Position numbers and translations under genes: made by a program. A stretch of DNA of 64,000 nucleotides. Source: Lentzea sp. NBRC 105346. Lineage in GTDB: Bacteria; Actinomycetota; Actinomycetes; Mycobacteriales; Pseudonocardiaceae. Within the stretch, counting starts at the first letter, position 1. Every line of letters starts with the position of its first letter. The stretch is from NCBI RefSeq assembly GCF_030269605.1, contig NZ_BSTQ01000002.1, positions 310,001 to 374,000 on the forward strand. Reading direction: 5' to 3'. Below are positions 34,615 to 43,103 of this stretch, piece by piece. Under the pieces are notes generated by a model. The model did no database searches. It had not been told where the DNA came from and saw nothing but the letters and a program-made list of their open reading frames with translations.

Positions 34615-35298
34615 ATGATCCGCATGACCCAGGCCGAAGACCTCGCCCGGCTGGCCGGACTGCTGGCCGACCGCACCCGCGCGACGTTCTGCGTGGCGTT
34701 GCTCGACGGCCGCGCGTGGACGGCCAACGAGCTCGCGGCCGAGGCGGGCGTCGCGGCGTCCACGGCGAGCGAGCACCTGACCAAACTGCTGGCCGGTGGG
34801 CTCGTCGTCGAACGACGGCAGGGCAGGCACCGCTACGTCCAGCTCGCGGACCCGCGGATCGGGCAGCTGCTGGAGGATCTGACATCCCACGCGGGGCCGC
34901 CGAAGGCCATCGGGCTCAAGCAGGTCACCCGCAACAAGGCGCTCGCGCAGGCCCGGACGTGCTACGACCACCTCGCGGGCCGGCTCGGCGTCGCGATCAC
35001 CGACGGGCTGACCGAACGCGGGTTCCTCAGCCAGGACTTCGCGTTCACGCCGAACGGCCTGCACTGGCTCGAAACCCTGGGCGCCGACCCCGACCGGCTG
35101 CGCGGCACCCGCCGCCCGCTGGCGAAGGCGTGTCTGGACTGGACCGAACGCCGTTCCCATCTCGGCGGCGCGGCCGGTGCCTTCCTCTGCACGCACTTCC
35201 AGGACCAGGGCTGGATCAAGCGCGTCGGCACCAGCCGCGCGGTCCGCGTCACCGAACCGGGCCACCGAGCACTCAACGACCTGCTGGGAATCGCATGA
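34615..35298 (+). CDS. ArsR-family transcription regulator
   Basis: A 227-residue winged-helix regulator. The ArsR helix-turn-helix lies at about 10-80 (LAGLLADRTRATFCVALLDG, NELAAEAGVAASTASEHLTK, LVVERRQGRHRYVQLAD). The second half (about 90-225) is a conserved extension seen in a subgroup of long ArsR regulators (CYDHLAGRLGVAITDGL, then HLGGAAGAFLC). There is no cluster of metal-binding cysteines, so a metal effector is unlikely. It is divergent from the P450/PEP-mutase fusion. Two ATGs, at 34615 and 34624, are equally possible and both lack a good ribosome site. Its end overlaps the epoxide hydrolase gene by 26 nt. Confidence 0.86.
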   Translation: MIRMTQAEDLARLAGLLADRTRATFCVALLDGRAWTANELAAEAGVAASTASEHLTKLLAGGLVVERRQGRHRYVQLADPRIGQLLEDLTSHAGPPKAIGLKQVTRNKALAQARTCYDHLAGRLGVAITDGLTERGFLSQDFAFTPNGLHWLETLGADPDRLRGTRRPLAKACLDWTERRSHLGGAAGAFLCTHFQDQGWIKRVGTSRAVRVTEPGHRALNDLLGIA

Positions 35299-36283
35299 AG
35301 AACGAAGTGATGTCCTCGACCAGCCCCTCGGGATCCGACCACGCGACCATGTGACTCGCGGACTCACGACCTGACCACTGCACGATGTCGTTCTTCTGCC
35401 GGGCGTTCTCCTCGAACGGCCCGCCGTGCGACACGCCGGTCGGCACGACGTCCTGATCGATCGGCAGCCCCGCCGCGCCCTCGTAGTAGGTCCACGACGA
35501 TGAACCACCGGTCGCGGTGAACCAGTACAGCGACGCCGTCGTCAGCACCAGGTCGTGGTCGAGCACGTCCCGGCCCTGGTCGAACTCCTGGTACCGCTCG
35601 ACGAGGTACGCGAGCTGCGCCGCGGGCGAGTCGGTGAAGCCGTAGCTCAACGTCTGCGGCCGCTTCGCCAGGTAGGGCCCGTAGTTGCTGCCCTCGGCCC
35701 ACCACTCGCCACCACCGCTGAAGTCGATCCCCAGCCCGCCGGTGATGTGCGACCCGACCACGTTGGCCGGGAACAGCGCGGCAAGCTGCGGAGTGACCAA
35801 CGCGCCCGCGTCGTTGCCGTGCGCGCCGTAACGCTCGTAGCCCAGTTCGGCCATCAGCTCCGCCCACCGCCGCGCCACGCGTTCCACACTCCACGGCTCC
35901 TCCCCCAGCGCCGAGAACGCGAAGCCCGGCAGCGACGGCGCCACGACGTGGAAGTTCTCGGTCAGAGCGGGGATGACGTTCAGGAACTCGGCGATCGAGT
36001 TCGGCCAGCTGTGCGTGAGGATCAACGGCAACGCGTCCGGGTTGGCCGACCGCGCGTGGATGAAGTGGATCCCGTCGGACGTCATGAACTGCGGGAACGC
36101 GTTCAGCTTCGCCTCCCATGACCGCCAGTCGTACGAGGTGCCCCAGTACGACGTGAGCTCGCGCAGGTACGGCACCGGCACACCCCTGGATCCGGGCAGC
36201 GGCGCGGGCCAGCGGGTGTGCGCCAGGCGCGCGCGGAGGTCGTCGAGTTCGGACTGCGGGACCGAGATGCTGAAGTTCTCCAT
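35273..36283 (-). CDS. Epoxide hydrolase-family alpha/beta hydrolase
   Basis: A 336-residue hydrolase with the N-terminal epoxide-hydrolase region (SISVPQSELDDLRARLAHTR, then TRWP) followed by the alpha/beta-hydrolase core. The oxyanion motif HGWPGS reads HSWPNS (91-96), the nucleophile elbow GGDxG reads GNDAG with Asp158, and the final His lies in ASHMVAWSDPE. The catalytic residues needed for opening epoxides with water are therefore there, although two motif positions are unusual. The substrate is unknown. The start MENFSISV was chosen as the family norm; a longer frame to 36361 would overlap the divergent polymerase gene. It converges on and overlaps the ArsR gene. Confidence 0.87.
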   Translation of the reverse strand: MENFSISVPQSELDDLRARLAHTRWPAPLPGSRGVPVPYLRELTSYWGTSYDWRSWEAKLNAFPQFMTSDGIHFIHARSANPDALPLILTHSWPNSIAEFLNVIPALTENFHVVAPSLPGFAFSALGEEPWSVERVARRWAELMAELGYERYGAHGNDAGALVTPQLAALFPANVVGSHITGGLGIDFSGGGEWWAEGSNYGPYLAKRPQTLSYGFTDSPAAQLAYLVERYQEFDQGRDVLDHDLVLTTASLYWFTATGGSSSWTYYEGAAGLPIDQDVVPTGVSHGGPFEENARQKNDIVQWSGRESASHMVAWSDPEGLVEDITSFFMRFPAGR

Positions 36284-36360
36284 GACCAGCACGCTAGAAG
36301 CCATGTAGGCCAGTTCGTGTCCTACTTGCGGATCGGGCTGATCGGGTTGAGGGTGATCCA

Positions 36361-37293
36361 ATGGAACTGGACGGGGTGCCGCTGACCAACCTCGACCAAC
36401 CCCTCTTCGAGGGGGCGACCAAGCGCGACCTCGTCGACTACCTCGACCGGGCGAGCGACGTCTTCCTGCCCGAGCTGCGGGACCGGCCGTTGTCGGTGAT
36501 GCGCGTGCTGCGCGGGCAGGGACCGTTCATGCAGAAGAACGTCCCCAAGTACACGCCGGACTGGGTGCGGACCACGACCATGTGGGCCGAGTCGTCGCAT
36601 CGCGAGGTGCGGTACGCGGTGTGCGACGACCGGCGCACGCTGCTGTGGTTCGGCAACCAGCGCGCGGTCGAGTACCACCCGCAGCTGTTCCGGCTGGACC
36701 GGCCCGACCACCAGACGCACATGATCCTCGACCTCGACCCGCCCGAGGGCGCGAAGTTCGACGTGGCCGTGCGGGCGGCATTGCTGATCCGGGAGGCCCT
36801 GCGGCAGGACGGGCTCGACGGCGCGGTCAAGACCAGCGGGTCCAAGGGCGTGCACGTGTTCGTGCCGCTCACCCCGCACTCGCCCGACGACGTCGCCGCC
36901 GCCACCAGGGCGGTCGCCGTGCGCGCCGAGCGACTCGACCCGGCGCTCGCCACCACGGCGTACATCAAGGACGAACGGCAGGGAAAGGTCTTCCTCGACT
37001 CGACGCGCGCGTACGGCGCGACCGTCGTGGCCGCCTACAGCCCGCGCCTGCGGCCGGGTGTGCCGGTGTCGTTCCCCGTGCCGTGGGACGACATCCTCGA
37101 CGTCACGCCGGCCGACTTCACCCTGAAGACCGCGCCGATCGGCGACTCCCCGTCGTGGGCCGACCTGCTGCCCGCGCCCCAGACCCTGCCGGCGGACCTC
37201 GTCGCGGAGGGCCACACCATTCCGGTGGCCAGGGTCGTCGCGATGCACGAGGGCAAACGCCGCAAGCGCGCCAAGGAGGCGGGCGATGGGTGA
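36361..37293 (+). CDS. LigD-type DNA polymerase/primase domain protein (first of tandem pair)
   Basis: A 310-residue stand-alone archaeo-eukaryotic primase-type polymerase like the PolDom of LigD used in non-homologous end joining. The metal-binding pair is DLD (124 and 126), SGSKGVHVF gives the conserved His165, and the third acid is Asp213 in VFLDS. Such proteins add ribonucleotides or fill gaps at broken ends and partner with Ku and a ligase, neither of which is in the window. GAGGG precedes the ATG. It overlaps the next gene by 8 nt, which encodes a second polymerase of the same fold, so the two are co-translated. Confidence 0.9.
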   Translation: MELDGVPLTNLDQPLFEGATKRDLVDYLDRASDVFLPELRDRPLSVMRVLRGQGPFMQKNVPKYTPDWVRTTTMWAESSHREVRYAVCDDRRTLLWFGNQRAVEYHPQLFRLDRPDHQTHMILDLDPPEGAKFDVAVRAALLIREALRQDGLDGAVKTSGSKGVHVFVPLTPHSPDDVAAATRAVAVRAERLDPALATTAYIKDERQGKVFLDSTRAYGATVVAAYSPRLRPGVPVSFPVPWDDILDVTPADFTLKTAPIGDSPSWADLLPAPQTLPADLVAEGHTIPVARVVAMHEGKRRKRAKEAGDG

Positions 37294-38236
37294 GGCCGTC
37301 GAGATCGAGGTCGAAGACCGGACCGTCCGGATCTCCAACCCGGACCGCGTGTACTTCCCCAAACGCGGCGAGACCAAGCTGGACCTCGTCAACTACTACC
37401 TGTCGGTGTCGGACGGGATCGTCCGCGCGCTGCGCGACCGGCCGTGCATGCTGCACCGGTTCCCCAAGGGCGTCGAGGGGCAGAAGGTGCACCAGAAGCG
37501 CCTGCCCGCCGGGGCACCGCCGTGGGTGCAGACCGTGCGCGTGCACTTCCCGCGGTACGGCAGGCACGCCGACGAGCTGGCCGTGGCACATCCCGCGGAC
37601 GTGATCTGGGCCGTGCAGATGTCCACTGTGGAGTTCCACCCGTGGAACTCGCGCGCCGCGGACACCGAGAAGCCCGACGAGTGGCGCATCGACCTCGATC
37701 CCATGCCCGAATGCCCGTGGGAGACCGTGCAACGGGTCGCGCACGTCGCGCACGAGGTGCTCGACGACCTCGGCGCGGTGGGCTGGCCCAAGACCTCGGG
37801 CGGACGTGGAATGCACATCTACGTGCGCATCAAGCCCGAGTGGGGCTTCCAGGACGTGCGACGCGCGGCGCTGGCGTTCGCGCGCGAGGTCGAACGACGG
37901 TCGGAGGAAGTCACCACCGAGTGGTGGCGCAAGGACAGGTCGCCGCAGGACCTGTTCGTCGACTACAACCAGAACGCGCGCGACCACACGATCGCGGCCG
38001 CGTACTCGGTGCGCGGCAACGCCAACGCCACGGTCTCGACGCCGATCCGGTGGGACGAGATCGACGACGTCGAGCCGGACGACTTCACCATCGCCACCGT
38101 GCCCGCGCGGTTCGCCGAGCTCGGTGACCTGCACGCGGGCATCGACGACGCGGTGTTCTCGATCGAGCCGCTGCTGGAGTGGGCGGACCGGGACGAGAAA
38201 TCGGGCGCGGCGGACCCCGGTGGCCCGGAAGAATGA
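37286..38236 (+). CDS. LigD-type DNA polymerase/primase domain protein (second of tandem pair)
   Basis: A 316-residue PolDom protein from a different branch than its neighbour. The catalytic acids are DLD (136 and 138) and Asp226 in LFVDYNQN; His177 lies in SGGRGMHIYV. It retains RDHTIAAAYSVRG, typical of the Mycobacterium PolD-like proteins. With the preceding gene it forms a pair of diverged polymerases in one operon, suggesting a division of labour in end repair or gap filling. The DinB-family gene follows after 4 bp and may belong to the same transcript. Confidence 0.9.
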   Translation: MGEAVEIEVEDRTVRISNPDRVYFPKRGETKLDLVNYYLSVSDGIVRALRDRPCMLHRFPKGVEGQKVHQKRLPAGAPPWVQTVRVHFPRYGRHADELAVAHPADVIWAVQMSTVEFHPWNSRAADTEKPDEWRIDLDPMPECPWETVQRVAHVAHEVLDDLGAVGWPKTSGGRGMHIYVRIKPEWGFQDVRRAALAFAREVERRSEEVTTEWWRKDRSPQDLFVDYNQNARDHTIAAAYSVRGNANATVSTPIRWDEIDDVEPDDFTIATVPARFAELGDLHAGIDDAVFSIEPLLEWADRDEKSGAADPGGPEE

Positions 38237-38240
38237 CCAC

Positions 38241-38747
38241 GTGACCACTGAACGCATCGGCCCGCCCCTGACCGCCGGCGAACGCGAGACGCTGCGCGCG
38301 TTCCTCGACTTCCACCGCGCCACGCTCGCCATGAAGTGCGAAGGACTGTCCGATGAGGACATGGCGAAGCGGTCGATGCCGCCGTCCACGCTGTCGCTGC
38401 TCGGTCTGGTGCGGCACATGGCCGAGGTCGAGCGCACCTGGTTCCGCCGGGTGATCAACAAAGAGGACATCGGGTTCGTCTGGTCCGAGAAGGGCGACTT
38501 CCAGGAGGCCTACAACACCGAGGGCGCCACGCAGCAGGAGGCGTTCGCGGCCTGGCACGCCGAGGTCGAACACTCGCGGCGGATCGAGCGGGAGGCCGAG
38601 TCACTCGACGTCACCGGCTACTTCCCGCGGTGGGAGGCGGACGTGTCGCTGCGGCTGGTGATGCTGCACCTGATCCACGAGTACGCGCGGCACAACGGCC
38701 ACGCGGACTTCCTCCGCGAGGGCATCGACGGCACCGTGGGTGCCTGA
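38241..38747 (+). CDS. DinB-family (DUF664) protein
   Basis: A 168-residue four-helix DinB-like protein. The fold is shown by the helix LRAFLDFHRATLAMKCEGLS, then LLGLVRHMAEVERTWFRRV and the late LHLIHEYARHNGHADFLRE. The His residues in RHMAEVE and HEYARHNGHAD make the usual metal-binding triad. Members include thiol transferases that use mycothiol or bacillithiol, so thiol-dependent detoxification is possible. It starts with GTG 4 bp after the second polymerase gene and is probably co-transcribed; a link to DNA repair is not established. It converges with the ketopantoate reductase gene 3 bp away. Confidence 0.85.
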   Translation: MTTERIGPPLTAGERETLRAFLDFHRATLAMKCEGLSDEDMAKRSMPPSTLSLLGLVRHMAEVERTWFRRVINKEDIGFVWSEKGDFQEAYNTEGATQQEAFAAWHAEVEHSRRIEREAESLDVTGYFPRWEADVSLRLVMLHLIHEYARHNGHADFLREGIDGTVGA

Positions 38748-38750
38748 GCG

Positions 38751-39581
38751 TCAACCGAGAATCGCGCGCACCACCTCGACGGTCGTGGCCGCCTTCTCGG
38801 TGCCGAGCGCCCGGATCACCGGGCCGGCGATGGCGTCCAGCTCGAGTGGCCGGCCGGCCTCACGGTCGCGCAGCATCGAGGACTTCATCTGTTCGGGTGC
38901 CGCCCGCAGCCGCGCCTCGATGACGTCGGCGTCCACCTCGACGCCCCGCGTCGCGGCGGCCGCGGCGGTCTCGTCGATCAGCGGCCGCAGCCACGGCGAC
39001 GTGCGGGCCTCGCCGAGCGGGGCGTTGACACCGGTGGTGACCAGCGCGAACGGCGCCAGGAACGACAGCTTGCCCCACAGCACGGTGTCGTCGTCCGGAG
39101 CGACCGACACGCGGAACCCGGCGTCCCGCAGCAGGACCGCGACGTCCTCGTCGGCGACCACGACGTCGCACATCACCGACAGCTGCTCGATCACGCCCGG
39201 CCGGTGCCGCGCGGCCTCCACGGCGATACTCGCGGCCACCACCTTCGGGTGGGTCGCGCGCAGCAACGGCATGTGGTCGACGCCGTTGAGCAGCGGCACG
39301 ACGGTGCCGGCGAATCCGGCGGCCACCCGTTGCAACGCCGGCAGCAGGTCGGTCGCCTTCACCGCGATGAACAGCACGTCCACCGGCTTCGTGAGCCAGG
39401 GCCGCGCTTCCGGGAACGTCAGATGCTCGCCGTCCGGCGCGGTGAACGACAGCCCACGGGCGGTGATCTCCGCGGCGGTGCGATCGGTGGCGATCACGGT
39501 CACGTCGTGCCCCGCGATTCCGAGCCGGGCCGCGAGCACGCCGCCGACACCACCCGGTCCGAGCACAGCTACTTCCGTCAT
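38751..39581 (-). CDS. Ketopantoate reductase (ApbA/PanE) family protein
   Basis: A 276-residue NADP-dependent reductase. The Rossmann loop AVLGPGGVGGVLAARLG starts at residue 5, VKATD (about 77) and NGVDH (about 99) match the family, and the C-terminal helical domain contains the conserved KLSFLAP lysine region and the EIDAI-like LELDAIAG. PanE reduces 2-dehydropantoate to pantoate for CoA synthesis, but many actinobacteria carry several paralogues with other 2-oxoacid substrates. It is divergent from an HxlR regulator, and one of two CTTCC-N5-GGAAG sites covers its start codon, so it is probably regulated by that protein and is an accessory enzyme. Confidence 0.84.
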   Translation of the reverse strand: MTEVAVLGPGGVGGVLAARLGIAGHDVTVIATDRTAAEITARGLSFTAPDGEHLTFPEARPWLTKPVDVLFIAVKATDLLPALQRVAAGFAGTVVPLLNGVDHMPLLRATHPKVVAASIAVEAARHRPGVIEQLSVMCDVVVADEDVAVLLRDAGFRVSVAPDDDTVLWGKLSFLAPFALVTTGVNAPLGEARTSPWLRPLIDETAAAAATRGVEVDADVIEARLRAAPEQMKSSMLRDREAGRPLELDAIAGPVIRALGTEKAATTVEVVRAILG

Positions 39582-39618
39582 GGAAGCGACCGTACTAGAG
39601 TGACTTCCACAACGGAAG
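39572..39618. promoter_or_regulatory. Two CTTCC-N5-GGAAG operator sites, three helical turns apart
   Basis: Identical half-sites form 15-bp inverted repeats at 39572-39586 and 39604-39618, with centres 32 bp apart, so both lie on one face of DNA. The first overlaps the start codon of the reductase gene; the second lies 14 bp before the HxlR-family start. They are the natural binding sites for the HxlR-type protein, which would repress both genes. Confidence 0.65.
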
Positions 39619-39631
39619 GGACTGGACGCGG

Positions 39632-40111
39632 ATGCGGCACAAGCGGTTCGACGGCATGGACTGCCCGACGGCACGGACGCTGGACCAGGTCGGCGAGTGG
39701 TGGAGCCTGCTGATCGTCCGGGACGCGCTGCACGGGCTGACGCGGTTCGACGAGTTCCAGCAGAGCCTCGGCATCTCGCCGAACTCGCTCACCCGCCGGC
39801 TGACCGAGCTGTGCGACGCGGGCCTGCTCGAACGGCGCCGCTACTCGGAGCGCCCGCCGCGCGACTCCTACCACCTGACCGCGCGCGGCCGTGATCTACA
39901 GCCGGTCGTCGAGGCGCTCGCCGCGTGGGGCCGCAAGCACGTGACGCGGAAGAAGGGCAACGTCCGGCTACGCGACGCCGAGACGGGCGCCGAGGCGGAT
40001 CCCGTGCTGACGGACCGCAACTCCGGCAAGCCGATCACGCCGGACACCTTCACCTACGCCGCGACCCGCACCGCCCACCCGGTCAAGCGCGACCGCCTGC
40101 CACCGGCCTAA
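39632..40111 (+). CDS. HxlR-family transcription regulator
   Basis: A 159-residue winged-helix regulator. The family signature starts with Cys11 in DGMDCPTARTLDQVGEWWS, then LLIVRDALHGLTRFDEFQQS, LGISPNSLTRRLTELCDAGL and the beta-wing ERRRYSERPPRDSYHLT. HxlR proteins sense electrophiles such as aldehydes or quinones, often through that conserved cysteine. The C-terminal tail (NVRLRDAETGAEADPVLTDR) is a common extension in this group. It is divergent from the ketopantoate reductase gene and shares two palindromic sites with it. The last 4 nt overlap the convergent GH3 gene. Confidence 0.9.
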   Translation: MRHKRFDGMDCPTARTLDQVGEWWSLLIVRDALHGLTRFDEFQQSLGISPNSLTRRLTELCDAGLLERRRYSERPPRDSYHLTARGRDLQPVVEALAAWGRKHVTRKKGNVRLRDAETGAEADPVLTDRNSGKPITPDTFTYAATRTAHPVKRDRLPPA

Positions 40112-41262
40112 CAGACACCCTTCGCGGTCAGCACGTGGTGCAGCGCCTCGTCGACGCGCGCGGCGGGCAACTCACCGGACGCGAGAGCCTGCTCCAGCCG
40201 CGTCAGCACCTCGCTCACGTGCCCACCGGACGACCACAGCGCCACATCGGCCCCCGACACCAGTGCGCGCAGCACGGCGTCCGGCAGCGGGAACCGCGCG
40301 GACACGGCCTTCATCGCGCCCAGGTCGTCGGTCATGACCTCGCCGCCGAAGCCGAACTCCTTGCGCAGCAACGTGTACGCGTCCGGACTCAACGTCGCGG
40401 GCAGATCCCCGGTCAGTCCGGGCACGACTAGGTGCCCGACCATCACCGAGACGGGTCCGTACGTGCCGATGTCGCGGTAGGGCTGCAAATCTCCGGCGCG
40501 CAGCTGGTCCAGCGGCGGCGTGGTCACGGCGCCCTGGTGCGAGTCACCGCTCGCGTTGCCGTGCCCGGGGAAGTGCTTGAGCACCGGCCGCACCCCGGAC
40601 GCGCGCAGCCCGTTGGCGAACGCGGTGGCGAACTGGCGCGTGATCGCGGGATCGGCGCTCCACGAGCGGTCGCCGATCACGGTGTTGTCCGCCTGCGGGC
40701 TGGTGTCCACGACCGGCGCGAGGTCCATCGTCACGCCGCGGGCTTTCAACGCGGCGCCGCGCGCGCGGGCCAGTTCCTCCACCGCGGGCGGCGCCATCGT
40801 CCTGGCCATCTGCCGGGCGCTGGGGATGTCGCCGACCTGGTCGTCGATGCGCTGCACGCGGCCGCCCTCGTCGTCGACCGCGACGGTCAGCGGGAGCTTC
40901 GCGGCGGCGTGCACCGCCTTCAGCGCGTCGTTCGACAACAGGCCGGGGGCGTCGCCGCCGATGAAGATGCCGCCGATCTGCTCGTTGGTGACCAAGCCCA
41001 GCGCGTCGGCCGGGCCGGTCGGGTTCACGCCCACCATCACCAGCTGGGCCAGCCGGGCGCGCGGTGTCAGTGCCGCGATCGGGGCGGCGCACTTGTCGAC
41101 GGGTGGCGCCGAGGTCGTCGTCGGAACCGGAGAACTGCTGGGCAGCGGGCCCGGTGCCGCGGTGCCGGGCACCGGCGCGGGACGGTAGAGGGCCGCCGCC
41201 AGCAGTGCGCCGAGCGCCAGCACCACGAGGAGTACCGGTGTGCTCAGGCGTCGCGCGTTCAC
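40108..41262 (-). CDS. GH3 beta-N-acetylhexosaminidase, NagZ-like, membrane-anchored
   Basis: A 384-residue glycoside hydrolase family 3 enzyme that should remove beta-linked N-acetylglucosamine, probably from peptidoglycan fragments. An N-terminal hydrophobic segment (about 9-26) and a Pro/Thr/Ser-rich linker place it outside the membrane. The NagZ signatures are VDDEGGRVQR, KHFPGHGNASGDSH (the mobile His loop) and the nucleophile Asp in VMTDDLGAMKAV (about 315). In bacteria such enzymes take part in cell-wall recycling. The gene stands alone between the HxlR and HATPase genes. Start context is GTG/ATG ambiguous by one codon, but the signal region is clear. Confidence 0.88.
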   Translation of the reverse strand: MNARRLSTPVLLVVLALGALLAAALYRPAPVPGTAAPGPLPSSSPVPTTTSAPPVDKCAAPIAALTPRARLAQLVMVGVNPTGPADALGLVTNEQIGGIFIGGDAPGLLSNDALKAVHAAAKLPLTVAVDDEGGRVQRIDDQVGDIPSARQMARTMAPPAVEELARARGAALKARGVTMDLAPVVDTSPQADNTVIGDRSWSADPAITRQFATAFANGLRASGVRPVLKHFPGHGNASGDSHQGAVTTPPLDQLRAGDLQPYRDIGTYGPVSVMVGHLVVPGLTGDLPATLSPDAYTLLRKEFGFGGEVMTDDLGAMKAVSARFPLPDAVLRALVSGADVALWSSGGHVSEVLTRLEQALASGELPAARVDEALHHVLTAKGVC

Positions 41263-41280
41263 CCCGACACCGTAAGGCGG

Positions 41281-41661
41281 TTACGACGCACGCGGGATGT
41301 CGGCCCACACGGTGGTGCCGCCGTGTCTGCGATCGACGCCCCAGCGCTCGGCCAGCCGGGCGACCAGCATCAGGCCGCCGCCGTGCGCGGGCCGGGTCTG
41401 CTTGCGCGCGATGGTGCGCGGGTCGTGCACGACCTCGATGCGAATGCGATCCCGCTCACACCCCACGCGCACGCTCGAAGGACCTGCCGCATAGCGGTAG
41501 GCGTTGCTGACCAGCTCGTTCACCACGAGCAGCACGTCCGCCACGACGTCCGGCGACTCGGCCGCCAGCTGCCCGGACGCCCATTTACGCACTTCCGACA
41601 GCGTCGGCCGGTGCCGGCCGAGCGACAGCTCCTGGTCAACGCGGGCTGAGTTGCGGCGCAC
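41281..41661 (-). CDS. RsbW-like HATPase anti-sigma/serine kinase
   Basis: A 126-residue GHKL ATPase domain of the kind found as small regulatory kinases in Streptomyces and relatives. The N box is LLVVNELVSNAYRYA with Glu and Asn in place; the G boxes are less typical, HDPRTIARK and AHGGGLMLVARLAERWG. Single-domain proteins of this class bind or phosphorylate anti-sigma-antagonist proteins, but the partner is not adjacent here. The GTG start follows AAAGGG at 7 nt. It lies 69 bp past the PaaK-like start in the same direction. Confidence 0.83.
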   Translation of the reverse strand: MRRNSARVDQELSLGRHRPTLSEVRKWASGQLAAESPDVVADVLLVVNELVSNAYRYAAGPSSVRVGCERDRIRIEVVHDPRTIARKQTRPAHGGGLMLVARLAERWGVDRRHGGTTVWADIPRAS

Positions 41662-41730
41662 GAATCACCCTTTCGCCACAGCGTTGCACCGGTCGGCGGA
41701 GTGAGTACCCACCGAACAGCGGCCCCAAAC

Positions 41731-43074
41731 TCACGACCTCGTGTACCGATGCTTCACACCGGCGGGGAAGTACTCCGGGTCGCCGTGCGGGCGCAGCTCC
41801 ACGTACGGGAGTTGCCGTTCCTCCGGGACGTAGTGCGCGAACTCGCTGTTCAACCGGATCAGCTGGGTCTTGATCGACTCGGCTGTGCTTCCTGGGTCAC
41901 CGGACTTGCCCGGCGCGAGCTCCACCGTGATGTGCAGCCGCGTGTTCCGGTCGGCGTCCTCGACGGTCTCCAGCACGAACTTGCCCGTCACGAAGTCGCT
42001 GATGCCGGGCTGCTCCAGGCCGACCGTCACGTTCTCCGGATACACGTTCGCGCCGAAGAACGACACGGTGAACAACGACCGCCCGAACACGTACACGAAC
42101 GGCAGGTCCGGTCCGGGTTCCGGGGTGAACCCGTGTTTCTCACAGAACTCGTTCATCTGCTCCCGCGTGACGATGCCGCCCTCGTCGGCGATGTCGTAGC
42201 GGATCAGCGGAATCCCGTTGTCACCGCTGAACACCAGCCGGCCGTCCACCTCCTCGAAGAACCGGCTCTCCGGGTCGTACTGCACGAGCGTCGGCAACCG
42301 TGAGCCACCGAAGAGCTCTTGTGCCGCAACGGGATCGCTCGCCAGGAACCGTCTGATCGACACACTGCGCGGTGTCTCGTTGCCCAGCACGCCCGCGTCC
42401 GCGGTGCCGTACAGCGAGGCGGAACCGGTGACCGGGTCCCGCATGCCCGCGCGTTGCCCGACGAGCGTGCGCCACTCCTCGCTGAACACCTCGCCGGCGA
42501 GCACGAGCTTGATGTCGTAGGCGTCCCAGCCGCTTCCGCTGTCGATGACGTCCTTCACGAACGGCGGATAGCCCAGCAGCACGACCTGCTCGAAGTGCCG
42601 GCCGAGCTCCGGGATGACGCGCAGGATCTCGGCCTTGTTGTTGCCCGGCGCCACGGACGTGATCGGATGCCCCTGGTCGGACAGGTGCCGCAGGCACGCC
42701 AGCGTGAACAGGCCGCCGACCCACGTGCCGAGCGGAAAGCACACCACCGCGAGTGTGCTCACCTTGTCCGCGTTGAAGGTGCCGACGAGCACCTGCTCGA
42801 ACCTGCGCGTGATCGCGAGCTCGTCGCGCTTCGAACGCGGCCAGATCGTCGGCTGCCCGCTCGACCCGGAGGAGACGGCGATCATGTCCCCGATGCGGCC
42901 GTCGCGGCACAGGTCCGGCAGCGGGAAGCGGCGGTGGTAGTTGTCCTTCGTCAGCACCGGCAGCTTCCGGAAGTCGGCCTCCGTACGGATTTGCGCCGGA
43001 TCGATGCCGTGCTCGGCCAGAATCGCCTGGTACGCGGGCACGTTGCGCGCGGTCTCCCGGAAGAGCTCCAGCAT
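41731..43074 (-). CDS. PaaK-like AMP-dependent (phenylacetate-CoA ligase family) ligase
   Basis: A 447-residue adenylate-forming enzyme. The phosphate loop is SSGSSGQPT (68-76), later motifs include LYGTADAG, a RYDIADEG block (about 300) where the adenylate-binding core ends, and a C-terminal subdomain with the expected glycine turn (FFGANVYPENV). Members activate aryl acids such as phenylacetate as CoA thioesters, and many act in secondary metabolism instead. No phenylacetate degradation genes are nearby, so the substrate is open. It is divergent from the PH-domain gene with 29 bp between starts. Confidence 0.86.
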   Translation of the reverse strand: MLELFRETARNVPAYQAILAEHGIDPAQIRTEADFRKLPVLTKDNYHRRFPLPDLCRDGRIGDMIAVSSGSSGQPTIWPRSKRDELAITRRFEQVLVGTFNADKVSTLAVVCFPLGTWVGGLFTLACLRHLSDQGHPITSVAPGNNKAEILRVIPELGRHFEQVVLLGYPPFVKDVIDSGSGWDAYDIKLVLAGEVFSEEWRTLVGQRAGMRDPVTGSASLYGTADAGVLGNETPRSVSIRRFLASDPVAAQELFGGSRLPTLVQYDPESRFFEEVDGRLVFSGDNGIPLIRYDIADEGGIVTREQMNEFCEKHGFTPEPGPDLPFVYVFGRSLFTVSFFGANVYPENVTVGLEQPGISDFVTGKFVLETVEDADRNTRLHITVELAPGKSGDPGSTAESIKTQLIRLNSEFAHYVPEERQLPYVELRPHGDPEYFPAGVKHRYTRS

Positions 43075-43103
43075 GTCACCGACTCTATCGGTACCTTGCA
43101 GTC

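Noticed and set aside
34558..35508. N-terminal extension of the P450/PEP-mutase fusion
   Set aside because: This stretch lies antisense to the ArsR gene and reads as low-complexity shadow; the ATG at 34557 begins real coding sequence.
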